Source: Trogon surrucura (Eukaryota; Chordata; Aves; Trogoniformes; Trogonidae). Taken from it: a stretch of DNA of 64,000 nt. Position numbers and translations under genes: made by a program. The notes beneath the pieces are model-generated. The model was not told the origin of the DNA. It did not search any database and was given only the letters and a program-made list of their open reading frames with translations. The stretch covers positions 12,671,840-12,735,839 of the forward strand of contig CM036630.1 in assembly GCA_020746105.1 (NCBI GenBank). Reading direction: 5' to 3'. Shown here in pieces: positions 24,957-37,700 of this stretch (its first letter is position 1; each line of letters opens with the position of its first letter).

Positions 24957-27900
24957 ATGAAAAGAGACTCTGGATATTCCACCATGGCTGAGCAGCAGAA
25001 GCAGGTAAAAGCTCAAGGTTGTCTTTTAAAGGAAGTGTTGTGCAGGTGCTTTGGAAGGCTGCATGTGTTGAATCAAGTTCTAGAACTGACAGACACATCC
25101 ACACTCTGATCACTTTAGCACTACTAGGGCTCATCTCTTACCACTACAACAGCATTTTTTACTTTCCAGTGGACCACAGCTACAGCACCAAGGGCCTATT
25201 ATCTTTGCTTGTGTGGCCAGAGACCACAAGACTCCCCTGTAAGCCGAAGCGGTGCCACCCGGCTGGGCCAGCTCTCAAAGCGGTCCTGGTAAACAACCTG
25301 TTTTCCAGCTGATGTGCCCCATTCTCTTTACCTTGCAGGCAGCAACCCCAATCTGCGCTTGAGGGATTTGCCATTTTGTACAAGCCCTTTTAAGGGCAAG
25401 ATCTCAAGCGATCCATGGATCAGAGTTTGGAAACTACTGTGCTGGAACTGTTGGCATGAAGAGAAACAGGGTGTTAGCACTTGGACTTGATGAACAAGAT
25501 TTTTTTTTTTCTATGTAAACTTCCCTGCTTCTACAGCTCATGTAATTATACTGTGTGGGATTCATTCATGTAATCACGTCTTCACGTGCAATAAATACAC
25601 AGCCTCAAAACAAGACAGTTTCTTGTCAAAGGGCTTTTTAAATAAGCTTAAGTGCTGAGCTTTAGCTACTCTCTGTCCTGTCTCAAAGCAAGACACACAC
25701 AGTGTCTGGTGAGTATGAGGAGTTACTAGTTTTTCCAACTCTGAGTTCTTCAGCTGGAAGACGCTAAAGAATCTGAAATACTATTTGGTCTAATTAAAAA
25801 TTCTGACACTTGTAAGGCATCAGAGTTTTTCTTCGATATGTTCTTTCTTCATCCCAGGAGAAACAAGGATACAGTTCAGTTAAAAAGCTCTAAGCTTTTT
25901 ATAGCTTTTGTAATTTTTTCCTAAAGAATATGTAAACAGTGCTCCAGGGTCTAAAGATTAAGGAAGTCTTATCTCATGTCAGCATACACAAGGCATAACG
26001 TGAATGCAGTTGGAAGTATGAAACTGCTAAGAGAGCAGATCTCCAGCCTGGAATCCAGCAGGCACTATCTGAAGCTGAGACAGATGCTTTTGCCAGTTCG
26101 GTACACCCAGCGATAACGCTGGCAACTGATTGCACTGCTTCCAGCATAGACCCGTAGGGTTCACAAACATCAAGCTGTAGGGCAAGAGTCCTTTAAATTA
26201 CTTCCTCACCAGTTGCTAACTTGATCTAAAAAAAAAAAAAAAAAAAAAAAGAAATGATAAGAGCAAATGGTTGTTTGTTTTAATGAGGAAAATTTCAGCG
26301 TTGAGCAAAGCTCTATCCTGGGACAGATAAATATTGCTGACAAGTCCTGGGCAATGTTTAATGTTTTGTAGCTGTTACAGAATCTTAAAGAAGCTCTTAG
26401 CACCGAAAGCCGTGTAGAGAGGATTCCTCTATATTGCATTACCCTAAACACACCTGCGTGCAACATGTGTTAGTGAGCTGTCTCTCTTGTTTGTCCTGAC
26501 AGGAGACAAGCAGGACAGCAACTATGAATCATGTTATTTTTACTCCAGTCTGTTTGTGCAGCACAACAACGCAGTTAAAAAACAGGAAGGATAGAGTAAT
26601 GAACAAGACACTAGTTGGTTATTACACTATATTGTTTTAGAATTGCAGTGATTTTTAGAAAAAAACATTTATCCTGCAGATAAATATGATGCAGCTCCAC
26701 CCAAGAAAACCCAAACTAAGATTGCTGAACCCCAGAACAATTCCAACTTGGGCTGCTCTAAGACACAGATCGTTAATTATACATTTGTGATCTATTTGCT
26801 AAAAAAACCCTTGATTTTTAATATCTAAATGCTTAAATATATTGGATGCTGCTTTTTTATATACTTATTCCCGTAATCATAAGGTCTCACTGGTAATTTT
26901 CTGATTCTCTTGCATTTGCTTTGTATAGTTAAAATCCTTACTGGATCATGCCAACGTCATAGCTGCCCCTATGCCATACACAGGAATATTTCATCAGTAC
27001 ATAACATTCTTCTGACTGAGAGCAGGGATTTGGAGAATTTTATACTTTTGAGAAGCTGAATATTTTAGCTCCTTGTTAACATGCAGTTCTTCTATACAGA
27101 TGGTACATGGTACCTATGGTACTTACTGTCCAAGTTGTACTGTCAGTACTAGATCCGAGTTGTACCTGTGATGGCCTAAAGGCACAGCAAAATGAATTAA
27201 GCAAGGAGAGGTAATATCCTGTGTTAAACCTCTGCTCTACTCAAAGGAAAAAAGTAAAGCTTCTGGGCACGTGAGCATGACTTCAGAATCAGTCTTCAAA
27301 GCAAAGAGGAGAGTTGAGAGGAGTGGTTCTGGATTACCTGGAGCTGTTAATTGGATCATCTGAGCACAACAGTTCTTGACTGCAGAGAGAAAGCACACTG
27401 CACACTGGGAGGGAGAAAATACTGAGCGAGGGAGGTGCTGAAATGAAGCACCATTCCTTACCCCCAGGTCTTCCTTTCCTGCTGCTCCAAGTTAGCCAGA
27501 AGCCCCTTATACCATAGTCCTCAAGGTACTGAGAAGCATGCCAAACAAAAACAGAGAGAAAATTCAGTGGTCCTTTTCTCCCTTTGGTTATTCTAGAGAA
27601 ATTTCAATGTTAGTGATGCTTCAGGTGTCTGTAAGCATGGCAGATGGATGTGTGCATACTCCTCCCCACTTCAGTTACACAAAATATCCCATAACAGCTT
27701 TGTTACTACATTCTTTAGAGAGTTTGCAAAACAAAAGGGGCCATCATAGGCCTGCCTTTACCTCTTGCATTTCAGGTACCAAAAATGCCAGTGTAGGACA
27801 CGGCAACACATGCTTACTCTTGTTGCTTGCTCACAGGAAGAGAAGCTCTGGCATGCCATGAAGCTCAGTGCCAGTGTCCTTGGTACAGCCCTGCTCATAG

Positions 27901-30900
27901 TCACTGCCCTAGTGAACTCCGTTTCTTGGTAAGATTGTTTAAACCAAGGGGCTTGAGGAGAAACTTTTCTGTGGAGAGGGGGGAAAAAGGGGTCATGAAG
28001 ACATAGGCAACCACAAACACTTATTCCCACAGGTACGTGCACAGTATTTGGGACATTTTAGGCCATTTCTGGCAAACAACGTGGCTGAAGTTCTACTGCC
28101 TGTTTGGGGGAAAGGAGTCGACAATCTTCCTCCTTGGTGAGTTTTAGCAACTCTCCGCTGTAGGAGGAAGCACCCATGTATTGCATCTAAAAGGGGGACA
28201 TGGACATGCCCTCCCAAACTCACTAATCCTCCCACTGAAAAAGCATGCGTAGGCTGCAAAGCCAGCCACACGTATGTAGTGCAACTGGGCTGCCTTTGGA
28301 CTGGTTCACCATTAGACCCCCTAGACAGATTGTAAATTTGATCTTTTTGCTGCTGCTGAAATGTGAAGGCACTGATTCTGTGAGAACTGAATGACTCAGT
28401 AGAACTAAGTACTGAAAATTAAAGTAAAATTAGTGAATTTTACTTTTGCTATAGCACCTATAAAACTATTCTCCATGCTTAACAGCTGGCCAACCAGCCT
28501 GGTAAGGACCTTGCAAGATCCCAGGGATCAACTCATCCTAACTTGTATTTAAAAACCACTCATGACAGAGGTCCTCAGACTCCCAGAAAAGCCCTTTCTT
28601 CACCTCAGTTACGGCAAGTTTCAACCTATGCGACATTTGTCTACTCTAACCTCCTCCCCGTTGCCTAGGTCTTACCCATATTCAGTTCTAAAGCATCACA
28701 GGGTGTACACACCTGGCACATCTCGGTCCCAGCAACGTCCTCTGTATTTTGTTTCTAATTTAGCTGTAGGTCACAGTTTATTCACATGTCTCTGCCCCTT
28801 CCTCATGCCACAGGGGCTGCATTGGTGCCTGGCCTTGCTTTCTGGTGCTTCAATGGAATCCTTATGGTGGCTGATGTAACAGGAAAGCCAACTTTCATTA
28901 CTCGCTATCGCATTCAGCCGGGCAAGAATGATCCTGTAAGTATTTCTTACCCTGCCTCTTCTGCTGGCTAAGCACTCCCTGCAATCTCTTAGGCTAGGAG
29001 CGGGGAGAAGAACCTGTTATGCTTTCCTCTTGCAGCCAGATAGGATTCAAGGAGAATCAAGCCGAGTCTTGTATACGCACTGCAGAGAAGAAGGCAGTTC
29101 TTGTAATTAAGGCTACCAATCAGATCTGGATTGACTGCTTGTTTAAAAGTTAATCCCAAAACTAATACAGAAACTGCCTACAAATCTCAAAACTCTTTAT
29201 CCTTCCAACCCAAAGCTGCATTGCTTCTGACCGCGCGTCAAGTTACCAACTTCTCTTTTGCAGGTGGACACAAAGAAATTGCGCCAAGCCATCTACACAG
29301 CGCTGTGCAATCAGTTCTTTATCTCCTTCCCCATGCTTGTGCCCATGTTCTACATCATGAAATGGTGGGGCAACACCTTCAGCAAGGAATTACCCACCTT
29401 CCGCTGGTTTCTTGTGGAGCTAATCATCTTCACCTTAATCGAGGAAATTCTCTTCTATTATACACACAGGTGAGCTGAGCACAGGAACAGGACTCCGTGG
29501 TTTTCCTCCATGCCTTTAAGCTTATGTCTATCTCCAGCAACAGTCCCAGTCTCCCCTCTTCCACCAACCTGGTATTTATATGGGAAGACTTACCAGGCCC
29601 TGAAATCGACACTTACAGCGTGAGGCTTTGGTGCTACCAGTGCTGGCAGTAGCTACAGTAAGCAAAAATGGGTAAAATTACAAAAGTGGAGTGGCTTAGA
29701 AGCTAAGAAAGAAACAAAACAGGTAGGTTTACATGAAAACTATGACCCACCACTCTTTGTAAAGAGAACAAGATTGGCTATCCTGAAAGAAAAAGCTTCA
29801 GAGGTCAGTGACTGGTCTCCTCTTCACTTGTACGGCACCTGCGAAACAGGGCCTGGCTCCTGACACTGCAGGGCTTTTAAGCACTGACACCAACATTAGA
29901 GCAAAAAAACTAAAGCAAGGAAGAAAAAAAGCCTGCAAAAGACCATGGAAAAGCAAGCAGAGCCTTCTCAGAAATATGTAGGTTTCCCTACTGGGCAAAT
30001 GCACACACACAAAAACCAAACATAAAAAGGCATTTCTTATGAAGGACTCACAGAAGCTAAAGTTCTGACTCTAATAGTTGCCAATAGGAAAAGTCAAAAC
30101 AGTGAAAGTCTGAAGTCAGTCTTCCCCTAAGTAGTCATTCAGGGACTTTGACTTGTGGGATTTATCTAGACTTAACATCAGCCAGTGGACACATCAATTG
30201 AGTGAGGCCTCAATACTAGAGAGAGAGAGAAACCAGGAGTCCTACTGTCTTATTCCAGCTGCTCCAAAACCTTCATGTTAAAGAGGAGACACAAGGAAAT
30301 CCACAGCAGAAATTCTGTTATGTTACTCTACGTTAATTTTCTGTGGAGCTCAAAACCTGCCTTTCTCTCTTTTCTCTACTTAGGCTTGTTCACCACCCAC
30401 TCCTGTATAAGCACATTCACAAGAAGCACCATGAATGGACAGCCCCCATTGGTGTGGTCTCCATTTATGCTCACCCAGTGGAACACATAGTAAGTGGATT
30501 CTCCCGTGGTCACCCTCCAGCTTCTGCACAGAGGGAGATTTCCAAGGGATGAGGAGTGGTAAGAGAAGAAAAGCAAATGCACCCTTAGACTCTTCTTCCT
30601 CAGGAAGAGGAAGCTAAACTGCATTGCCAAGAAGCAGCTTGGCTGCAGAAGGGTTGCAGTACCTGTTTATGCTGGGCTCCCTGAGTTTTAAGAGCACAGA
30701 TCCAGGGGTTCCAACAGATAAGGAACTGACTGAACGGTGCTGCCTTGAGCAGAGAGCGCTGGGAGCACAGCCAGTGCCTTTCAGCACAAGATGTGACAGT
30801 TAGCCTGGGTTAGTAGTGCATGGACTCCTGGGGTGTATTAGAAGGCGGGTGGTTAGTAGGTTGAGAGAGGTTCTCCTTCCCCTCTACTCTGCCCTGGTGA

Positions 30901-33585
30901 GACCCCATCTGGAATATTGTGCCCAGTTCTGGGCCCCTCAGTTCAAGAAAGACAGGGAACTGCTGGAGAGAGTCCAGCACAGGGCAACTGGGATGATTAA
31001 GGGAGTGGAGCATCTACCTTATGAGGAAAGGCTAAGGGAGCTGGGGCTCTTTAGTTTGGAGGAGACTGAGGGGTGACCTCATTAATGTTTACAAATATAT
31101 CAAGGGTGAGTGTCATGAGGATGGAGCCAGGCTCTTCTCGGAGACAACCACTGATAGGACAAGGGGTAATGGGCTGAAACTGGAACATAAGAGGTTCCGC
31201 TTAAACTCGAGAAGAAACTTCTTCTCAGTGAGGGTGACGGAACACTGGAACAGGCTGCCCAGAGAGGTTGTGGAGTCTCCTTCTCTGGAGACATTCAAGA
31301 CCTGCCTGGACACGTTCCTGTGTAGCATTATCTAGGTGTTCCTGCTCTGGCAGGGGGATTGGACTTGATGATCTTTCGAGGTCCCTTCCAATCCCTGACA
31401 TTCTGTGATTCTGTGACTCAGACTTCTGTCACGATTGTCATGCTGGTGGCTGGGATCAGTGTGTGCAGAGTATCTACCAGCACTGCTCCAGCTGCAACTT
31501 CCCGTGAAAACACATCCCACCTTCAGAAGAGTCCATTTATAAGTACTTGTCTCCTGCTAACAGCAGTTCTGGGCTGCAGCACCAGGCCCGTGAATCTCCT
31601 TGAGAGTCTTTGGACAGCAGAATGACTTTTAATATTCAAGAGTCCAGCTAAGCCTTACTGGTGTGTTCTGGGCAGGGACAGCCATTCATGCCACTGGCAG
31701 GACACAGTGTCCCAGGCCATGCCCTTTCATGGCCAGGTTTCCCAAGAGCAGCTGCAGCATTATTCAAAGGTGAAGCTGAAACTCAGACCTCTGACTCCAG
31801 GGTGATTTACTGGAATCACACTGCCCTCACACCCCTGGTTTGATCTCGCTTTGTAACTTCTAATACAAGCTTAGGGAGCTTGGGCTGTGACTATGTTTTG
31901 CAGCGAGTAAAACTTGGTTAGTTCAGAGTAAATTCTTTCTTTGATGATTATGTAATCTCATCAGTAAGGTGTCTGCAGAGGGATCTTCCCTTTACACTGT
32001 GTGCACAAAACTAATGTGAGGTATCACCTGGGTGAAACAATTCAGCTCCTAGAGAAGAGTCTGCTTGTTGTGGACCGATTAATGAGACTGAGTTTGCTTC
32101 TCATTTCTAGTTCTCCAACACGCTGCCTGTCATGACTGGCCCGATGGTCATGGGGTCTCATATTGTTTCAATCGCAGCATGGTTCTCCCTTGCTCTCGTA
32201 ACAACCAGCATCTCACACTGCGGCTACCACCTGCCCCTCCTGCCGTCACCGGAGTTCCACGACTTCCACCACCTCAAGTAGGTCTGGGCACTGCTCAGCT
32301 TCCCCTTCCCCTCCTGCCTGCACGCTGGCGCTGCTCAGGGGCAACGCTCCTTTCCGCGGGTCAAGGGGGGGATCAGCGTAACTCACATACAAGCAGAGCA
32401 GTCTATCCAGTTTGCCTGAGAGCAGGCTGAACAGCAGTTAAACAGAGATCAGGATATCAGAGGACTCCAGCCCACTGCCCACACAGCTGCCAGACACCTC
32501 ACCGACATCTACCCTCCTCCATCACCTGCCTTGAAAGCGTTCTCCAAAGCACAAACACTGCAGCTGAGGCTGAGCACTTCAAGTTTCCAGAGATGACACG
32601 GGGGGAAAGCACACCGTGTCTGAAGCAGCAGGTATCACCTGGACTTTCTCCAGCACAAGCGCAGGGTCGGACAGTTCTCTGCAAGGCTCCTCCTAGAAGC
32701 TTAGAAGACACTGCGTATGATCTAAGATAAAGACAGATCAAGGGCAAGTCACACACATGAAATAAATTTGCAGGGAGCCTCTGTCCGTCCGTCTCCCATA
32801 CACTGGGATTAGTAACACTGATCAGACAACACCCTACCCAACTGATGGCAATTAACCCTTCCTGGCAGACATTCCCAGCCTCCTCCTACACTGGAGCAGT
32901 TTCAGCAGGTCATTCGGGGATACACACCACAGCAGTGGGAGAATTGTTCCCGTGTGCACCAAGTTCACAGACGTACTCCTGTGAACAGTTTGCCTGTCCT
33001 GCAGAAGCAGCTAACGTGGCAGTTTCCATCAGTACACAAATGCTGGTGCTGGTTCCCGTTATCAGCCATTTCCTCCGAAGCTCGGCTCAATCCCAGGACG
33101 TGGATCACTGCAGAGCTGAGACACTCTGGGTGCTGGAACCACAGCAGCTCTGTATCCTGTGGCGGCTGGATTTTGAGAGCACGCAGACACAGCAGCTCTG
33201 AGCTGCCCAGGAGAGGCGGCTGTTGTTCAGTGCCACCATTTCTGGGTAACAACAGCATCAGAGAGGGAAGTTGCAGGACGAGTTTCACCCAGGCTTCCTT
33301 AGAGCTGCGAGGGAGACTGGTACAGTGGCAGAAATCGCATGGCCGGCTGTCTGAAAGGAGATGGAAACAGGAAAAGCAAGGTAACCTCAGTAATTTCCAG
33401 TGATGTTTATTCTCTGTTTGGTTTCCAGGTTCAACCAGTGCTATGGAGTCCTGGGAGTGCTGGATTATCTGCATGGAACAGATACGGTGTTCAGACAAAG
33501 CAAAGCCTACGAGAGACACAGGGTCCTCCTCAGCCTCACGCCACTCTCAGAAAGCATCCCCGAGGTGCCCAAGAAGGCAGAGTGA
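24957..33585 (+). CDS. FAXDC2: FAXDC2, fatty acid hydroxylase domain-containing protein 2
   Basis: Membrane di-iron hydroxylase of the sterol desaturase/C4-methyl sterol oxidase superfamily. The substrate is not shown by sequence; the protein is presumably in the ER. Eight coding exons: 24957-25004, 27837-27928, 28033-28136, 28814-28935, 29264-29469, 30384-30489, 32111-32277, 33429-33585 (stop TGA 33583-33585). Phases join to 1002 nt, or 333 residues, the human length as I recall it. The iron-binding histidine boxes are present: HRLVHH at 190-195, HKKHH at 203-207 and HDFHH at 276-280, plus SHCGYH at 261-266. Hydrophobic segments lie near 28-46, 82-103, about 130-150, 170-190 and 235-260. The start is uncertain. 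The first ATG (24957) sits directly on the splice acceptor, while codon 10 (ATG at 24984) has a strong CCACCATGG context and would give 324 residues. Confidence 0.95.
26228..26250 (+). repeat. A23 homopolymer in FAXDC2 intron 1
   Basis: A run of 23 A. I could not recognise a retroposed gene or SINE body upstream of it, so it is recorded only as a simple repeat. Confidence 0.85.
30800..31417 (+). mobile_element. CR1 LINE, 5'-truncated 3' end, in FAXDC2 intron 6
   Basis: The element contains the end of the CR1 reverse-transcriptase ORF (peptide signatures [17 protein letters not shown] and [17 protein letters not shown] in the frame at 30816-31076). The conserved 3' untranslated part follows, with the terminal tandem octamer ATTCTGTGATTCTGTGA ending near 31417. 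The ORF has no intact N-terminal part, so the copy cannot move by itself. It lies in the sense direction of FAXDC2, between exons 6 and 7. CR1 is the dominant LINE of birds and also occurs in other reptiles. Confidence 0.92.
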
Positions 33586-34744
33586 ACCCCGCGGTCCTTG
33601 CGGAGCGAGAGACAATGACTTAATGCCAAATAGTATTTTAATTGGGAAACAAGTTATTGTTCACATGTAACGAAACCCAAAGCTAAACTTAAACATAGTA
33701 TTTGAAATGACTGCACTTTTGTCATTATTTTCTACCCAAGACATAAAATAACCTGCTCTAGAAAGCTATTTTTATACAAAGTTTAGAAGGTTTTTTTTTC
33801 CTTTATTACTTGCAGTGTTCCTTGGTTGGAGTTGTGTGCACTTAAGCCAGATGCGTTCTAGGCCACATGGCTTTGGGGAGTTCCTGGGGTGTTCTCATTA
33901 TTAAGGTTTTAACACTTCAGTTTTCACAGGCTATGCCTTGGCCTTTCAGCAACATTCTACAGAAATACCAGCAAGATCACCAGAACTACATGTGATTGGA
34001 TTAAAATCACTATTTTTTCTGACACTCAGAATACCTGGGATATAGGATGCAACCCCATGGAAAGTCAGCAGGGCCACAGCTGAATTAAGGTCTGAATTAG
34101 GGCTGTTGCATCCTAATCTCTGCTCCACAAACATTCTGCAAACATAGAGCAAATTTTCCCCCCATGGGACAAGCAAGCAGAGCTGGGAGCTGATGTGCTA
34201 CACAGCAGAAACCCGGTACAATCACCTCCTCCTGCTGAGCCTCACCTCGCTCCCCACAAGCCAAAAGGTGGCACAAACCAAAGCTCTTTGCAGTGATAAA
34301 CCAGAGAGACTGTCTAAGGAAAGAAAGAGTCGCTGCCATCCTGAGCTGTGTAGGCATCAGTGAAACTTTGTCAGAAAACATCCAAGAAAAAGCACGAGGC
34401 CTTTATGCGCATCCCAAACTACCCACACAACCAATAGGGAGACATGCTGCGCGTTTTCTCCAGGATCCTGTTAACTCTCAATCCTGCCTGGAACCCTGGT
34501 ACACAAATGACACCTGCCTCTCACCAGTGCCTGGCTCATGTCCTAGGCAAGCCCTGGCAGGTGACACATGGGGCTTCCCTGCCGTCAGTCCAGCTCTGCC
34601 CCTGGAAGCCAAGTGCCTTCCCCCTCCCTCCTCCAGTTCCTACAACCACACCGGGATGAACCCAGCCTGCTCATCCACCCACAGTCCCCTGGGGAGGGCA
34701 AGTCAGCAGAACAGAAAACCCAGGCTGCATTGTCTTTTGAAGTT
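33586..34744 (+). other. FAXDC2 3' UTR and spacer to convergent LARP1
   Basis: No AATAAA follows the FAXDC2 stop. The first plausible signal is ATTAAA at 34000-34005, so the UTR may be about 430 nt. The rest of the roughly 1.1 kb up to the distal LARP1 poly(A) signal shows no gene. Confidence 0.45.
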
Positions 34745-37700
34745 TTTATTTTTATACATTTTTTTTGTATTAAAAAGGAAAAAGCATAATTACCACAAAT
34801 TACAAAGGACTAAAGCATTACTAGAATAATGAATCACATCAGCCTAGAAAGCAGATACTCTGAATAATATTAATGTTATAATACAAGCTCTCATTCAAGT
34901 ATTTTACATTTTTCTCTTTTCCTTTTATATGTGATGATGATCCTAGCACATGGGTCAAAGATTATGTACTATCGACAGAAGATGGATCATGTACAGCGGG
35001 CCATATTAACAAGATTTTCCTCCCAAGTGATACATGGTCTGTGATGAGTCATTTTAAAGTTTTCCTCTACGATAAATGCAGCTGAAGAAGGTTGCACACA
35101 CTTTTCTAGTTTTGGGAAACAGAAGGCTGAGGTTGGGACACACAAGAGTTTGAGAAGGGCCAGCACATCGAATCAGCACCCCTTTCGCTCCAGGTGAGCG
35201 AGCGGAGCACCCTCGCCGGGGCGCAGCTCAGCGGGGATTTCTGAGCCATGGATCCAAAGGTTTCTGACCCCAACGGGACCAGGGTGGGTTGGGACAGCAG
35301 CAGCGGGAGCGAGGCTGCACCACGGAAGGCTCGTGGGACCGAGCGGTGCCAAGCACGCCCTCCCGCCAGGGGCACCGCCGGCACCAACCAGCCCCCGCGC
35401 AGCACCGGGACGCGCTGAGCAAACCACGGAGGCACAGCGGGGGCCTGGGGGTCGGAGCCGAGCCTGCCCCACACGCCGCAGGGGCGGTGGGCGCTCGCCG
35501 CTCCCCTGAAGCTTCCCACCAAGGGATGTGCTTGTCACAGATACATCGGTCCTATGTTCAAGTGTCTGCAGAAAGTGAAACTGTAAACTACTCATTGTAA
35601 CGCTGCCCTCCAACAACCCCGCTCCACGCCACCGAGATGAACGTTTTCTTAAAAAAAAAAAAAGTAATTATTTTATTACCTGCATTGGAGACTTTAAAAG
35701 AAAAAAAAAAGTCAGTGAGGCATTTAACATCAAGTGTAGCAACCCTCTCTTAAAAAAAAGCCTAGCATCCATTTCAAAACAGTGACAAAGTGACATAACC
35801 AGTCTCAGAGGAGACAGAAGAAAATAAGCATTGCAAACACAGCTTGCTACATTTACAGTTTTCCTTTTTTTTTTCCTTTTTTTTTTTCTTTTTTCCTCTT
35901 GATAAAGTAACTGGAAAGGCATTAACAGCTAGAAGGCCCCCTCTGCACTGCCGTGCGGAACGTGTACGGACACGTGGCAGGACACTGAGGTTAACACATC
36001 ATTTTGTTACAGTACAGTTGATCAGTTCCGAACGCGATGAGCAGTTGCCGAAACTCGAGGGACCCCAAGGGCTACAGTGACAAGCCACCATCGGGGGTGC
36101 GAGGGGGGCAGCAGGAAGAAGGACAGACAGGTGAATGGAGCAGCAGGATTATCGCTCTTTTCTTGTTTTGTTTTCCCCCTAAATGAGCACAGCAAAGCAA
36201 CAAAGCCTCCTCTGAAACACAGTTCCCACCTCCACTCCTGACCCCCCGCTCCCATACCCGCTGCAACCACCTGCATCCCAAAGCACAGGACCCCAGCAAG
36301 GAGCCCCAGCTGCAGTGACCTGGGACCTCCTGAGGAGAGGGCCAAGATGGGGAGAGCTCCCCCCACCCTGCCCACAGGCCCAGTGGCCCCACCCAGCCTT
36401 TCCAAAAGCAGCCCCCAGGGCTCCCTCCGGCCGTGCTGAGCAGCTGGACACCAGCACAGCGCAGCCCTCCTGAGCTGCGGGAGTGACCAGCGCTCACAGG
36501 AATGAATACACGTGCCCGACCACTAAAAATAAAAGAAAAACACAACACCAAAACTAAAAAACACAAAACATGATCATGGCAAAGCATCCAAGCTAAAAGC
36601 AAGGCTAAACCTCCACCCCAGCAGGGGGACAAGAGCTTCCTCAAAAGCAAACCCCCCTCTCTAGACAGCTGTCCCTTTGCCCCAGGCTGGAGAGAATAAC
36701 GTGTGATGCCTTCTGTACTCACAGCGAGGGGTCAAGCACCTCTGCACACCTCACCCGTGCAAGCCACAGGACAGGGGAAGCCTTCAGGCTCCTCAGCCTG
36801 GCACAGACACTGCAGCACGGCCACTGCGCAGCACAGGGGTGCGGGGTGCTGCCCCATAACCAGAGTACCCCAGCAGGGAGCAGAAGCTAACGGCTCCGTG
36901 CTCCCTCAGCCCAGAGGCGATGGGCAGGAGGAGCAAACAACAGCCACCTCAGGTTGTCATGGCCATCGTCCCTTCACTCCCTGGCTACGCTGCTGCCCGA
37001 GAGACAGGAAAACAAGGCACGTGGTCTGCAAACCTGGATGGCAGTGGGACCACTGGGATTTTCCCCTGGGAAACGGGGTGGGGGGTTCCATGTGGGGCCC
37101 TCAGCCACACTGATGTGACAAACCACTGACTCAGTAGAGGGGCAGGGGAAAAACTCCAAGACTAGAGACTCAGCCCTAGAAATTAAAAAAAATAATTTAA
37201 AATCAATTCAGATTTTGGGACATTCTCCAGGAAACTTCTTACCTCTTCTACCACCCAAGCAATTCCACAGTCTGCTCCACAAGCAACAACTCCACAGCAG
37301 GAGCTCAATCCTTCTCATTTCCTATTTCATTTGTTGCTAAAATGCAGACAATTGGCTTCAAAAGAGAACACGCACCGACGAGAGGAGCACAGGGACACAC
37401 GGCAGCAAGGACGCGCAGCAGCACATCCAGACCTGCTTGCACTTGCAAACAACCAGCAACCTGTCTCCAATGTCCTTGAACAACCCCATCTCCAGCCTCT
37501 GAGGCTCCTCCTTCCCAAACCAAGGGCAAACCCAGCCGCATCCGTAACCTCAGAGATGTGACTCCAGCTCACGAGAGAAGGGAAATCCAGAGATAACAGT
37601 CATGGCCGCAGCACTGTACAAGCGTTACTTGTCTGTCTGTCCCAGTTACTACCCTGCAGCCCCAGAGCGCTGCTGCTCTAACGGAGCAAGTCCAGTAGGC

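Noticed and set aside
26228..26250. A23 tract as the tail of a processed pseudogene
   Set aside because: The preceding sequence shows no gene or SINE resemblance and no visible target-site duplication.
30816..31076. 86-codon ORF in FAXDC2 intron 6 as a host gene
   Set aside because: It is the C-terminal end of the CR1 reverse transcriptase, 5'-truncated.
36072..36722. 216-codon reverse-strand ORF in the LARP1 3' UTR
   Set aside because: Low-complexity Gly/Leu/Ser composition in a GC-rich UTR; no family signature and no splice support.
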